From Modestobacter sp. (GTDB lineage Bacteria > Actinomycetota > Actinomycetes > Mycobacteriales > Geodermatophilaceae): DNA of 11,078 nucleotides. The stretch is taken from assembly GCA_025966175.1 (NCBI GenBank), contig JAOPVN010000200.1:1-11078 (forward strand), written 5' to 3'. The position numbers were made by a program, and so were the translations under genes. The first letter of the stretch is position 1; each line of letters opens with the position of its first letter. Under the pieces are notes generated by a model. It was not told the DNA's origin, searched no databases, and was given only the letters and a program-made list of their open reading frames with translations. Below, in pieces: positions 6,000 to 11,078 of this stretch.

Positions 6000-6491
6000 A
6001 TGAGCACATCCGGGCCCCGTCGTCCCTGGCTCTACGACCCCTCCCTGGGCGGCGTCCTGGTGCGCGCCCACCGGCCACCCGCGGCCGGAGCGCTGCGCAG
6101 CGTCGTCTCCGACGCGGTGTGGACCGACGTGCTCGGGGTGCTGCGCTGGGCCGAGGCGACGCTGACCTGCCGCCCCGACCTCGCTGCCGGGACCGCCTGG
6201 CGGACCGCGGCCGCGGCGGCCGCACTGCTGCGCCGGCTGCCGGGTCTGTGCGATGAGGTCGGCGTGGCCTGGGCGGGTGCCGGGGGTGAGCCCGGGGCCG
6301 CCCAGGTGCCGGCGGCGGTACGGCTGCGGACGGCGGCCGATCGGCTGGCGTTGCGCCTCTGCTCTCCCGACGACGGGACCGAGGACCAGCTCGAGATCGT
6401 CCTCAGGGACCTCGCGCGGGACGTCGACGAGGTGGGCGCCGCCGCGATCGCCGTGCTGGCGGAGGGCTCCGACTGGACGGTGACGGGATGA
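6000..6491 (+). CDS. hypothetical protein, 163 aa
   Basis: I do not recognise a family. No signal peptide or membrane helix is clear. The N-terminus is proline/arginine-rich (GPRRPWLYDPSLGGVLV), followed by mostly helical, Ala- and Leu-rich sequence (TAWRTAAAAAALLRRLPGL, VRLRTAADRLALRL) and an acidic C-terminal helix (EDQLEIVLRDLARDVDEVGAAAIAVL). Codon use is typical of the neighbours (G/C third positions), supporting a real gene. ATG 6000 is preferred over the in-frame ATG at 5883 because the longer version reads through the divergent promoter region. Its TGA overlaps an ATG (ATGA at 6488) in the frame of the next gene, which may reflect coupling or chance. Confidence 0.6.
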   Translation: MSTSGPRRPWLYDPSLGGVLVRAHRPPAAGALRSVVSDAVWTDVLGVLRWAEATLTCRPDLAAGTAWRTAAAAAALLRRLPGLCDEVGVAWAGAGGEPGAAQVPAAVRLRTAADRLALRLCSPDDGTEDQLEIVLRDLARDVDEVGAAAIAVLAEGSDWTVTG

Positions 6492-6628
6492 GCGCGGGAG
6501 CTGCGCGGCGGGCGCTGGGGAGCACGCTGGTGGGCAGCCTCTGCCGGTGGATGGACGCCCTGCTGAACGCGGGGGAGCGGTGTTTGCCGGGCTGCTCGGC
6601 GCCGCGAGGCCGGGCGCCCGTCTCGCCG

Positions 6629-6652
6629 GTTCCGGTCGCCCACGACGGGTAT
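6629..6652 (+). promoter_or_regulatory. SigB/SigF-like stress promoter, GTTC-N14-GGGTAT
   Basis: GTTC (6629-6632), 14 bases, then GGGTAT (6647-6652). This matches the GTTT-N14-16-GGGTAT pattern of actinobacterial SigB/SigF-type sigma factors, with a perfect -10. The predicted start of transcription falls within a few bases of ATG 6662, so the message would be leaderless or nearly so. If real, it also supports 6662 as the translation start. Confidence 0.5.
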
Positions 6653-6661
6653 GGGCGGCCC

Positions 6662-7549
6662 ATGAGCCTGTTCGGTGTGCTGGACCGTCTGTCCGAGGTG
6701 TCGGCGTTCGACAAGCCGTTGGAGACCGCCCGGACGGCGGTGAACACGGTGCTCCGCCCCCAGGCGGTCAGGGACCTGCTGCACGGCACCTGGCTCGGCC
6801 ACCCGCTGCATCCGGTGCTGGCGCAGGTGCCGGTCGGCACCTGGCTCTCGGCCGGCGTGCTCGATGCGATCCCGCCCGCCCGTCCCGCGGCCGCGCTGCT
6901 GATCGGCACCGGTGTCGCGGCCGCCGTCCCCACGGCGCTGTGCGGTGCGGCCGACTGGTCCGAGCAGGACGACGCCGTACGTCGGCTGGGCGCGGTCCAC
7001 GCCGTCGCCAACACCGTCGCGCTCAGCCTGTACGTGGGCTCCTTGGTGGCACGGGCGAAGGGGAACGGGACGCTGGGCAGGGTGCTCGCCTACAGCGGCC
7101 TGGGGCTGGCCGGCGGCTCGGCCGCGATCGGTGGCCACATGTCCTACGCGCAGTCCTCCGGTGCCAACCACGCGGTTCCCTCGGCGCGGCAGCTCACCAC
7201 CGACTGGATCGACCTGGGTCCCCTGGACGACCTGGCCGAGGGCCGTCCGGCGCTGCGCACGGGGGAGGGGCAGGGGACGCCCGTGGCGCTGGCCGTCGTC
7301 CGGCGCGGCGCCCGGGTGGACGTCTTCATCGGTGCCTGTGCGCACGTGGGCGGACCGCTGGCCGAGGGCACGGTGGAAGAGGTCCGGGGCGCGGAGTGCC
7401 TCGTCTGCCCGTGGCACGGCTCGGCCTTCGACCTGGACAGCGGGGAGCCCCGGCGCGGTCCGACGGCGGTCGCCCAGGAGCGGCTGGAGGTGCGGTACGA
7501 GGCCGGCCGGGTGCTCGCCCGGCTGCCCAACCGCCATGCGCCGAAGTGA
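6662..7549 (+). CDS. DUF2231-Rieske [2Fe-2S] fusion membrane protein
   Basis: 295 aa. The N-terminal DUF2231-type membrane part (about 42-165) has the conserved LLHGTWLGHPLHPVLAQVP and GGHMSYAQSSGAN histidine motifs and about four hydrophobic helices. The C-terminal Rieske domain (about 180-290) has CAHVGGPL (Cys226, His228) and CPWHGSAFDLDSG (Cys249, His252), the full Cys-His/Cys-His ligand set for a [2Fe-2S] cluster. It is probably a membrane-bound electron carrier or redox sensor; partner unknown, and no cytochrome or oxygenase gene is adjacent. ATG 6662 is chosen because family members begin with an MS-LxxL sequence like MSLFGVLDRL and the promoter-like GGGTAT lies just upstream. An in-frame ATG at 6488 would add 58 residues with no recognisable homology. 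Confidence 0.88.
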   Translation: MSLFGVLDRLSEVSAFDKPLETARTAVNTVLRPQAVRDLLHGTWLGHPLHPVLAQVPVGTWLSAGVLDAIPPARPAAALLIGTGVAAAVPTALCGAADWSEQDDAVRRLGAVHAVANTVALSLYVGSLVARAKGNGTLGRVLAYSGLGLAGGSAAIGGHMSYAQSSGANHAVPSARQLTTDWIDLGPLDDLAEGRPALRTGEGQGTPVALAVVRRGARVDVFIGACAHVGGPLAEGTVEEVRGAECLVCPWHGSAFDLDSGEPRRGPTAVAQERLEVRYEAGRVLARLPNRHAPK

Positions 7550-7571
7550 TCAGCAGTCGCTGCCCTCGACC

Positions 7572-7577
7572 TACGCT
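7572..7577 (+). promoter_or_regulatory. candidate -10 (TACGCT) for a leaderless lipoprotein mRNA
   Basis: TACGCT fits TANNNT and lies six bases before GTG 7584; no Shine-Dalgarno. The gene lies 34 bases after the Rieske stop, so it may be read both from here and by readthrough. Confidence 0.45.
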
Positions 7578-7583
7578 GCGTCC

Positions 7584-8423
7584 GTGCGCGGAAAGCCGGC
7601 CGGTCTGGTCCTGGTGCTGACCGTGGCGGGGTGCGGCTCGCTCTCGTCGTCCTCCTCGTCGTCCGCGCCTGCTGTCCCGGCGCTGCCCGAGGTGGCCGGC
7701 ATCGCGGCCGAGGCGGTGCAGCTGCGGTCCGATGAGGCGACCGGCGGGCAGGTGCAGGTCCGGCTCACCGACACCGGGCCGGCGCCGTTCACCGTGACCT
7801 CGGTCCAGCTGGACTCCCCGGGGTTCACGGCGCTGCCCGCCCGGACGGTCGCCGCCAGGTACGCACCCGGCCAGGTCATCGACCTGACCACGCCGTTCGG
7901 CGCGGTCGACTGCGCCGCCGGTGTCGAGCCGGTGGCGGCCCGGCTGACGGTCACGCGACCGCACGGGGCGACCGAGGAGGTGACCGTGCCGGTCCACGGC
8001 TGGACGATGGTGCAGGTCCACCAGGGGGAGTGCGCGGAGCAGGGCGTGCTCGCCGTCGTGGACGTCACGGTCGAGGGCCTGACCGACGCGGGAGGGATGA
8101 CGACCGGCGACATCGTGCTGGGCCGGCGCGCGGGCGACGAGGCGGTGCAGGTCTCCCGGCTGGGTGGGAGCGTCGTGCTCGACCCCGTGCCGGACGACGA
8201 CCTGCCGGTGACGCTGGCGCCGGGGGAGCAGGAGCTGCGGCTACCGGTCACCTTCGACGCCGCCCGCTGTGATCCGCACGCGCTGGCCGAGACGAAGAAG
8301 CCGTTCGTGTTTCCGCTCGCCGTGACCGTCGGGGACGGCGACGAGGTGCCGGTGGACCTGCCGCTGGACGAGGCGCAGCGAGCACAGTTGCAGGACCTGC
8401 TGGACCGGGTCTGCGTGAACTGA
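7584..8423 (+). CDS. lipoprotein with serine linker, unknown function
   Basis: 279 aa. A short signal (RGKPAGLVLVLTVAGC) puts lipidated Cys at residue 17, followed by a run of serines (GSLSSSSSSSAP, about 18-29) as a flexible tether. The rest is beta-rich and looks like two immunoglobulin-like units: about 40-140 (VQVRLTDTGPAPFTVTSVQLDSPGF, a DUF4352/CARDB-like pattern) and about 145-260. Four cysteines in the mature part (in AVDCAAG, GECAEQ, AARCDPH and RVCVN) may form disulfides. No catalytic motif is seen; function is unknown, on the outer face of the membrane. GTG 7584 is chosen from the signal peptide. The frame stays open far upstream (to 6912), but there it overlaps the Rieske gene out of frame. 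Confidence 0.82.
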   Translation: MRGKPAGLVLVLTVAGCGSLSSSSSSSAPAVPALPEVAGIAAEAVQLRSDEATGGQVQVRLTDTGPAPFTVTSVQLDSPGFTALPARTVAARYAPGQVIDLTTPFGAVDCAAGVEPVAARLTVTRPHGATEEVTVPVHGWTMVQVHQGECAEQGVLAVVDVTVEGLTDAGGMTTGDIVLGRRAGDEAVQVSRLGGSVVLDPVPDDDLPVTLAPGEQELRLPVTFDAARCDPHALAETKKPFVFPLAVTVGDGDEVPVDLPLDEAQRAQLQDLLDRVCVN

Positions 8424-8424
8424 G

Positions 8425-8448
8425 CGCGGTTCGCCGTCCGGCACCGCG
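8425..8448 (+). terminator. hairpin terminator after the lipoprotein
   Basis: CGCGGT (8425-8430) pairs with ACCGCG (8443-8448); inside, GCCG-TC-CGGC adds four pairs beyond a 2-base bulge. The GC-rich stem of about ten pairs begins two bases after the stop. There is no T tract. It separates the lipoprotein from the sigma-factor gene. Confidence 0.5.
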
Positions 8449-8505
8449 GGCAGGGACGACCGGTGTTCCTGTTCACCAGCCGACTGGGCTGCCTGGGCTC
8501 GCTGC

Positions 8506-8511
8506 CAGGAT
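8506..8511 (+). promoter_or_regulatory. candidate -10 of the sigma-factor gene
   Basis: CAGGAT, six bases before GTG 8518; no Shine-Dalgarno. No TGTCACA is seen in 8424-8517, so the sigma gene does not look autoregulated through the motif found before the downstream gene. Confidence 0.35.
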
Positions 8512-8517
8512 GTCCAC

Positions 8518-9432
8518 GTGACGGGGACTGCGGCGCTCGATGAGTTCCAGCAGCAGCGCCACCGGCTGTTCGGCATCGCGTACCGGATGCTGGGCTCGGC
8601 CACCGACGCCGAGGACGTGCTCCAGGACACCTGGCTGCGCTGGCAGGACGTCGACCCCGCGCGGGTGGCCGACCCGGCGGCGTACTTGGCCCGCACCGTC
8701 ACCAACCTGTGCCTGACTGCGCTGACGTCGGCCCGGGCGCGCCGGGAGGTCTACGTCGGGCCGTGGCTGCCCGAGCCGGTGCTCACCGGGGACGACGGTG
8801 ACCTCGGGCCGCTCGACGAGGCGCTGCAGCGGGAGAGCGTCTCGTTCGCGTTGCTCGCCCTCTTGGAGCGGCTGTCCCCTGCCGAGCGGGCCGCCTACGT
8901 GCTCCGCGAGGCGTTCGCCTACAGCCCGCGCGAGGTCGCCGAGTTGATCGGCACCACGGAGGCCAACGTCCGCCAGTTGCACTCCCGGGCACGGCGCCAC
9001 GTCGCCGGAGCGCCGTCGCGGGAGGTGGACGCCGCCCACTGGCAGCAGCTGATCACCCGCTTCCTGGTCGCTGCCGGCGACGGGGACCTGGCCGGGCTGG
9101 AGGCGCTGCTGGCCGCGGACGTCGTGTCGCGCGCCGACGGCGGCGGGATCATCAACGCCGCCCGCCGTCCGGTGCAGGGCCGGGGGAACGTTGCCCGCTA
9201 CGTCGCCGGCCTCGTCCGCCGTTTCGGGGAAGGCGCCCTGCCGGCGTTCGTCGAGGTCAACGGCGCCCCGGCGGTCGCCCTCACCGCGGGCGCGCGGCTG
9301 GTCGGCGTCCTGTTCCTGCGCACCGACGGCGAGCGGCTGACCGCGCTGGACCTGGTGGTCAACCCGGAGAAGCTCGCCTTCGCCGAGCGCCAGCTGTCAC
9401 AGATCGGAGGCCTGCCCGGTCTGAGTGGGTGA
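8518..9432 (+). CDS. sigJ: ECF41/SigJ-type sigma factor with SnoaL-like C-terminal domain
   Basis: 304 aa. Region 2 about 10-75 (RLFGIAYRMLGSATDAEDVLQDTWLRW), then a linker with the ECF41 hallmark WLPEP (83-87), region 4 about 108-162 (LERLSPAERAAYVLREAF, SPREVAELIGTTEANVRQLH), and a SnoaL-like domain about 175-290 with the DGGG motif (207-210) and NPEKL (282-286). In ECF41 proteins this C-terminal domain replaces a membrane anti-sigma factor and tunes activity from within; the ligand is unknown. No anti-sigma gene is adjacent, as expected. The gene immediately downstream encodes an NAD(P)-binding epimerase-like protein, the typical ECF41 partner class (carboxymuconolactone decarboxylase/oxidoreductase/epimerase). 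GTG start, no Shine-Dalgarno. Confidence 0.93.
   Translation: MTGTAALDEFQQQRHRLFGIAYRMLGSATDAEDVLQDTWLRWQDVDPARVADPAAYLARTVTNLCLTALTSARARREVYVGPWLPEPVLTGDDGDLGPLDEALQRESVSFALLALLERLSPAERAAYVLREAFAYSPREVAELIGTTEANVRQLHSRARRHVAGAPSREVDAAHWQQLITRFLVAAGDGDLAGLEALLAADVVSRADGGGIINAARRPVQGRGNVARYVAGLVRRFGEGALPAFVEVNGAPAVALTAGARLVGVLFLRTDGERLTALDLVVNPEKLAFAERQLSQIGGLPGLSG
9395..9421 (+). promoter_or_regulatory. candidate ECF41 target promoter, TGTCACA-N16-GGTC
   Basis: TGTCACA (9395-9401) matches exactly the -35 element known for ECF41 sigma factors; 16 bases later GGTC (9418-9421) differs by one base from the CGTC -10 element (motif recalled from the ECF41 literature). It lies inside the 3' end of the sigma gene and would start transcription about 20 bases before the ATG of the NmrA-like gene. 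Confidence 0.65.
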
Positions 9433-9441
9433 GGAAGGGAG
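9432..9441 (+). promoter_or_regulatory. Shine-Dalgarno of the NmrA-like gene
   Basis: AGGAAGGGAG, seven bases before ATG 9449. It supports this start over the in-frame GTG at 9425, which overlaps the sigma gene's stop. Confidence 0.7.
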
Positions 9442-9448
9442 AACACCC

Positions 9449-10201
9449 ATGACGACCACGTTGGTCACCGGAGCCACCGGCGCCCTCGGCGCCCCCACGG
9501 TCAGCCGCCTGCGTGCGGCCGGCCACGACGTCCGAGCCCTCAGCCGGCGCAGCGGTCCCGGCCTGACGACCGGTGACCTGCGCACCGGCGCCGGCATCCG
9601 CGAGGCGGTCGCCGGCGCCGACACGGTCCTGCACCTGGCCACCGGCCCGCGTGGCAAGGGTGACGTCGACGCGACCCGCACGCTGCTCGACGCCGCCACC
9701 GGGGCCGGTGTGCGGCACCTCGTGCTGATCTCCATCGTCGGGATCGACGACATCCCGCTGGCCTACTACCGGGACAAGGTCGTCATCGAGGGCCTGGTCC
9801 AGGAGTCTGGCCTGCCCTACAGCACCCTGCGGGCGACGCAGTTCCATTCCTTCGTCGAGGCGATGTTCACCGCGCAGCGGCGCTCGCCGATCGTCGTCGC
9901 GCCGGTGTTCCCCCTGCAGCCGATCGCCGTCGAGGAGGTCGCCGATCGGCTGGTCGAGCTCGCCGGCTCCGCGCCGGCCGGCCGGGTGGCCGACATCGGT
10001 GGGCCGGAGCAGCACAGCCTCCCCGATCTGGCGCGGGTGTGGGCACGCGCCGCCGGCACGCGGCGGCCGGTCGTGCCGCTGACGCTGCCGGGGAAGCTGG
10101 TCGCCGCCTACCGGGCGGGCTCGGCACTGGTGCCGGGGCCGGCGTACGGCCGGCAGACCTTCGCCGAGCACCTGGCCGAACAGTCGGGAGCGCGTGGATG
10201 A
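9449..10201 (+). CDS. NmrA/atypical SDR-family NAD(P)-binding protein (ECF41-associated)
   Basis: 250 aa, cytoplasmic, Rossmann fold. The N-terminus is MTTTLVTGATGALGAP, with the dinucleotide-binding GxxGxxG at 8-14. Next come RALSRR after strand 2 (usual place for NADPH phosphate contacts), ADTVLHLATGP, HLVLISIVGIDDIPLAYYRDK (with a YxxxK at 106-110) and a C-terminal substrate-binding part (PYSTLRATQFHSFVEAMF, VFPLQPIAVEEVADRLVEL, VADIGGPEQHSLPDLARVW). This pattern is that of NmrA-like / NAD(P)H-azoreductase-type SDRs and of the epimerase-like proteins found beside ECF41 genes. Substrate unknown. It starts 16 bases after the sigma-factor stop; a TGTCACA promoter element lies just upstream, so it is probably the sigma factor's direct target. 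Confidence 0.9.
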   Translation: MTTTLVTGATGALGAPTVSRLRAAGHDVRALSRRSGPGLTTGDLRTGAGIREAVAGADTVLHLATGPRGKGDVDATRTLLDAATGAGVRHLVLISIVGIDDIPLAYYRDKVVIEGLVQESGLPYSTLRATQFHSFVEAMFTAQRRSPIVVAPVFPLQPIAVEEVADRLVELAGSAPAGRVADIGGPEQHSLPDLARVWARAAGTRRPVVPLTLPGKLVAAYRAGSALVPGPAYGRQTFAEHLAEQSGARG

Positions 10202-10364
10202 GGGGCTGGTGCGGCCGGTGAGCACCCCGGCGCCCTGGAGCCGCGGAGTTGTGACAGTGACGACCGCCCAGGCACCGTACCGGCGGACCGCGGGCACCAC
10301 CGGCGTCCGACACCGGTGCGTCGTGCCATCGGACGGCGCACCTCTTCCGGTGCCCGGCGGCGCC

Positions 10365-10393
10365 GAGTCCTGCGCCTTTGGTCCCGGGGACTC
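10365..10393. repeat. GAGTCC-N17-GGACTC inverted repeat
   Basis: A 6-bp dyad around a 17-base centre that itself contains GTCCC-G-GGGAC (overlapping the right arm). It lies in the 325-bp gap 10202-10526 and could be an operator or a structured RNA element. No function assigned. Confidence 0.25.
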
Positions 10394-10454
10394 AGCCGAG
10401 GACGTACGGAGCTGTCCGTGCAGAGCGCATGACCCACGACACCCATGGTTTCTG

Positions 10455-10471
10455 TCGATGACCTCCATCGA
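10455..10471. promoter_or_regulatory. 17-bp dyad upstream of the LysR gene, candidate operator
   Basis: TCGATG-ACCTC-CATCGA is a perfect 6-bp inverted repeat with a 5-base centre, 55 bp before the LysR start. It contains T-N11-A, the core of LysR-type binding sites, and LysR genes often bind their own upstream region. This is the clearest element in the gene-free gap 10202-10526; the rest shows no gene I can support. Confidence 0.45.
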
Positions 10472-10526
10472 GCACACGCGTTCGGTCTGACGCCACCGGG
10501 GCCAGCTCCTGCCGTTGCCTGTAGGT

Positions 10527-11078
10527 GTGGAACTGAGACAGCTCGAGCACTTCCTGGCCGTCGTTGAGGAAGGATCGTTCACCCGCGCCGCCGGCCGGGT
10601 CTACATGGTGCAGTCCAGCCTCTCGGCATCACTGTTGGCACTCGAACGTGAGCTGGGGGCGGACCTGTTCATCCGTGGCCGGCGCGGCGCCGAGCTGACC
10701 GACGCAGGCCGGGCGCTCGTCCCTCCGGCGCGTGCTGCACTGGAGCAGATCGAACGTGCACGGGACGCCGTCGCCGATGTTCAGGACCTGCTCCGCGGGA
10801 CGGTCCGCATCGCCGTCGTCGCCACCCCACGCATCGTCGACGTGGTCGACACCCTCCACCGATTCCAGGAGGAGCATCCGGGCGTGCAGGTGCAGGTGAT
10901 CCCCACCGACGCCATGAGCATGGCTGCTCTGGTGGCCGACGGTCAGGTCGACTTCGCCATCACCCCACGGGCCGATCGCACGGCTCCTGCGCTCTGCTTC
11001 GAGCCACTGATGAGCACGCCCCTCGTCCTCGCCTGCCCCGCCGGCCACCGCCTGGCAGGAGCGCGGGACGTGGACCCC
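10527..11078 (+). CDS. LysR-family transcriptional regulator (3' partial)
   Basis: 184 residues are visible and the frame is open at the right edge. The N-terminal winged HTH (about 2-60) reads ELRQLEHFLAVVEEGSF, TRAAGRVYMVQSSLSAS, LLALERELGADLF and GRRGAELTDAGRAL, the classic LysR order; the linker helix is about 60-88. The effector domain starts near 90 (GTVRIAVVATPRIVDVVDTL, FQEEHPGVQVQV, ADGQVDFAITP). The effector is unknown. GTG 10527 is the only start that keeps the full HTH (VELRQLEHF). The recognition helix region VQSSLSASLLALE differs from the usual QPALS-QI-LE pattern in detail only. Codon use is less biased than in neighbours (GTT, GAA, GGA, CGT, GCA, CCT, TTG occur), hinting at a different origin or weaker selection. 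Target genes may lie to the right. Confidence 0.92.
   Translation, partial: MELRQLEHFLAVVEEGSFTRAAGRVYMVQSSLSASLLALERELGADLFIRGRRGAELTDAGRALVPPARAALEQIERARDAVADVQDLLRGTVRIAVVATPRIVDVVDTLHRFQEEHPGVQVQVIPTDAMSMAALVADGQVDFAITPRADRTAPALCFEPLMSTPLVLACPAGHRLAGARDVDP

Noticed and set aside
10250..10256. A second TGTCACA (minus strand) after the NmrA-like gene
   Set aside because: No CGTC-like -10 follows at the right spacing, and it would only drive antisense RNA into the NmrA-like gene.
10194..10490. 98-codon open frame in the gap before the LysR gene
   Set aside because: Mixed composition, no domain or Shine-Dalgarno, overlaps the NmrA-like 3' end and covers the candidate operator dyads.

Overview
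The window is chromosomal DNA from a high-GC actinobacterium. Third codon positions are almost all G or C, GTG starts are frequent, tRNAs lack an encoded CCA, lipoproteins are numerous, and the Glu-Asp-Phe tRNA cluster is an actinobacterial arrangement. The gene mix would fit a Geodermatophilaceae-like soil organism (Blastococcus, Modestobacter, Geodermatophilus), but that family placement is a guess.

Layout, left to right. (1) 1-230 is the 3' end of a 4-carboxymuconolactone decarboxylase gene. (2) 429-1487 (+) is an atypical GT-B (GT4-like) glycosyltransferase. It converges on (3) a minus-strand two-component operon: an OmpR/PhoP-type response regulator (3037-3780) followed by its membrane histidine kinase (1500-3020). 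A 7-bp direct repeat with 10-bp period upstream of the regulator is a candidate autoregulatory site. (4) 3883-4153 (-) carries tRNA-Glu(UUC), tRNA-Asp(GUC) and tRNA-Phe(GAA). (5) 4269-4904 (+) is an AMIN-like-domain lipoprotein. It converges on a small cysteine-rich lipoprotein (4913-5242, -), and one 9-bp-stem inverted repeat holds both stop codons. (6) 5299-5817 (-) is a GtrA-family membrane protein. (7) 6000-8423 (+) holds an unknown 163-aa protein, a DUF2231-Rieske membrane protein and a second, serine-linker lipoprotein ending at a good hairpin. (8) 8518-10201 (+) is an ECF41/SigJ-type sigma factor with a fused SnoaL-like domain, followed by an NmrA/SDR-type NAD(P)-binding protein. A TGTCACA element inside the 3' end of the sigma gene fits the ECF41 target promoter. 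(9) 10527 to the end is the start of a LysR-family regulator with a 17-bp dyad upstream of it.

Regulation is the most interesting layer. Six genes (starts 3780-, 4269+, 5242-, 6000+, 7584+, 8518+) have a -10-like xANNNT hexamer exactly six bases before the start codon and no clear Shine-Dalgarno, as expected for leaderless transcripts. The DUF2231-Rieske gene has a SigB/SigF-like GTTC-N14-GGGTAT promoter whose predicted start falls at or next to its ATG. Genes starting at 429, 5817(-) and 9449 have clear Shine-Dalgarno sequences instead. I see no CRISPR, phage, insertion sequence or defence system.
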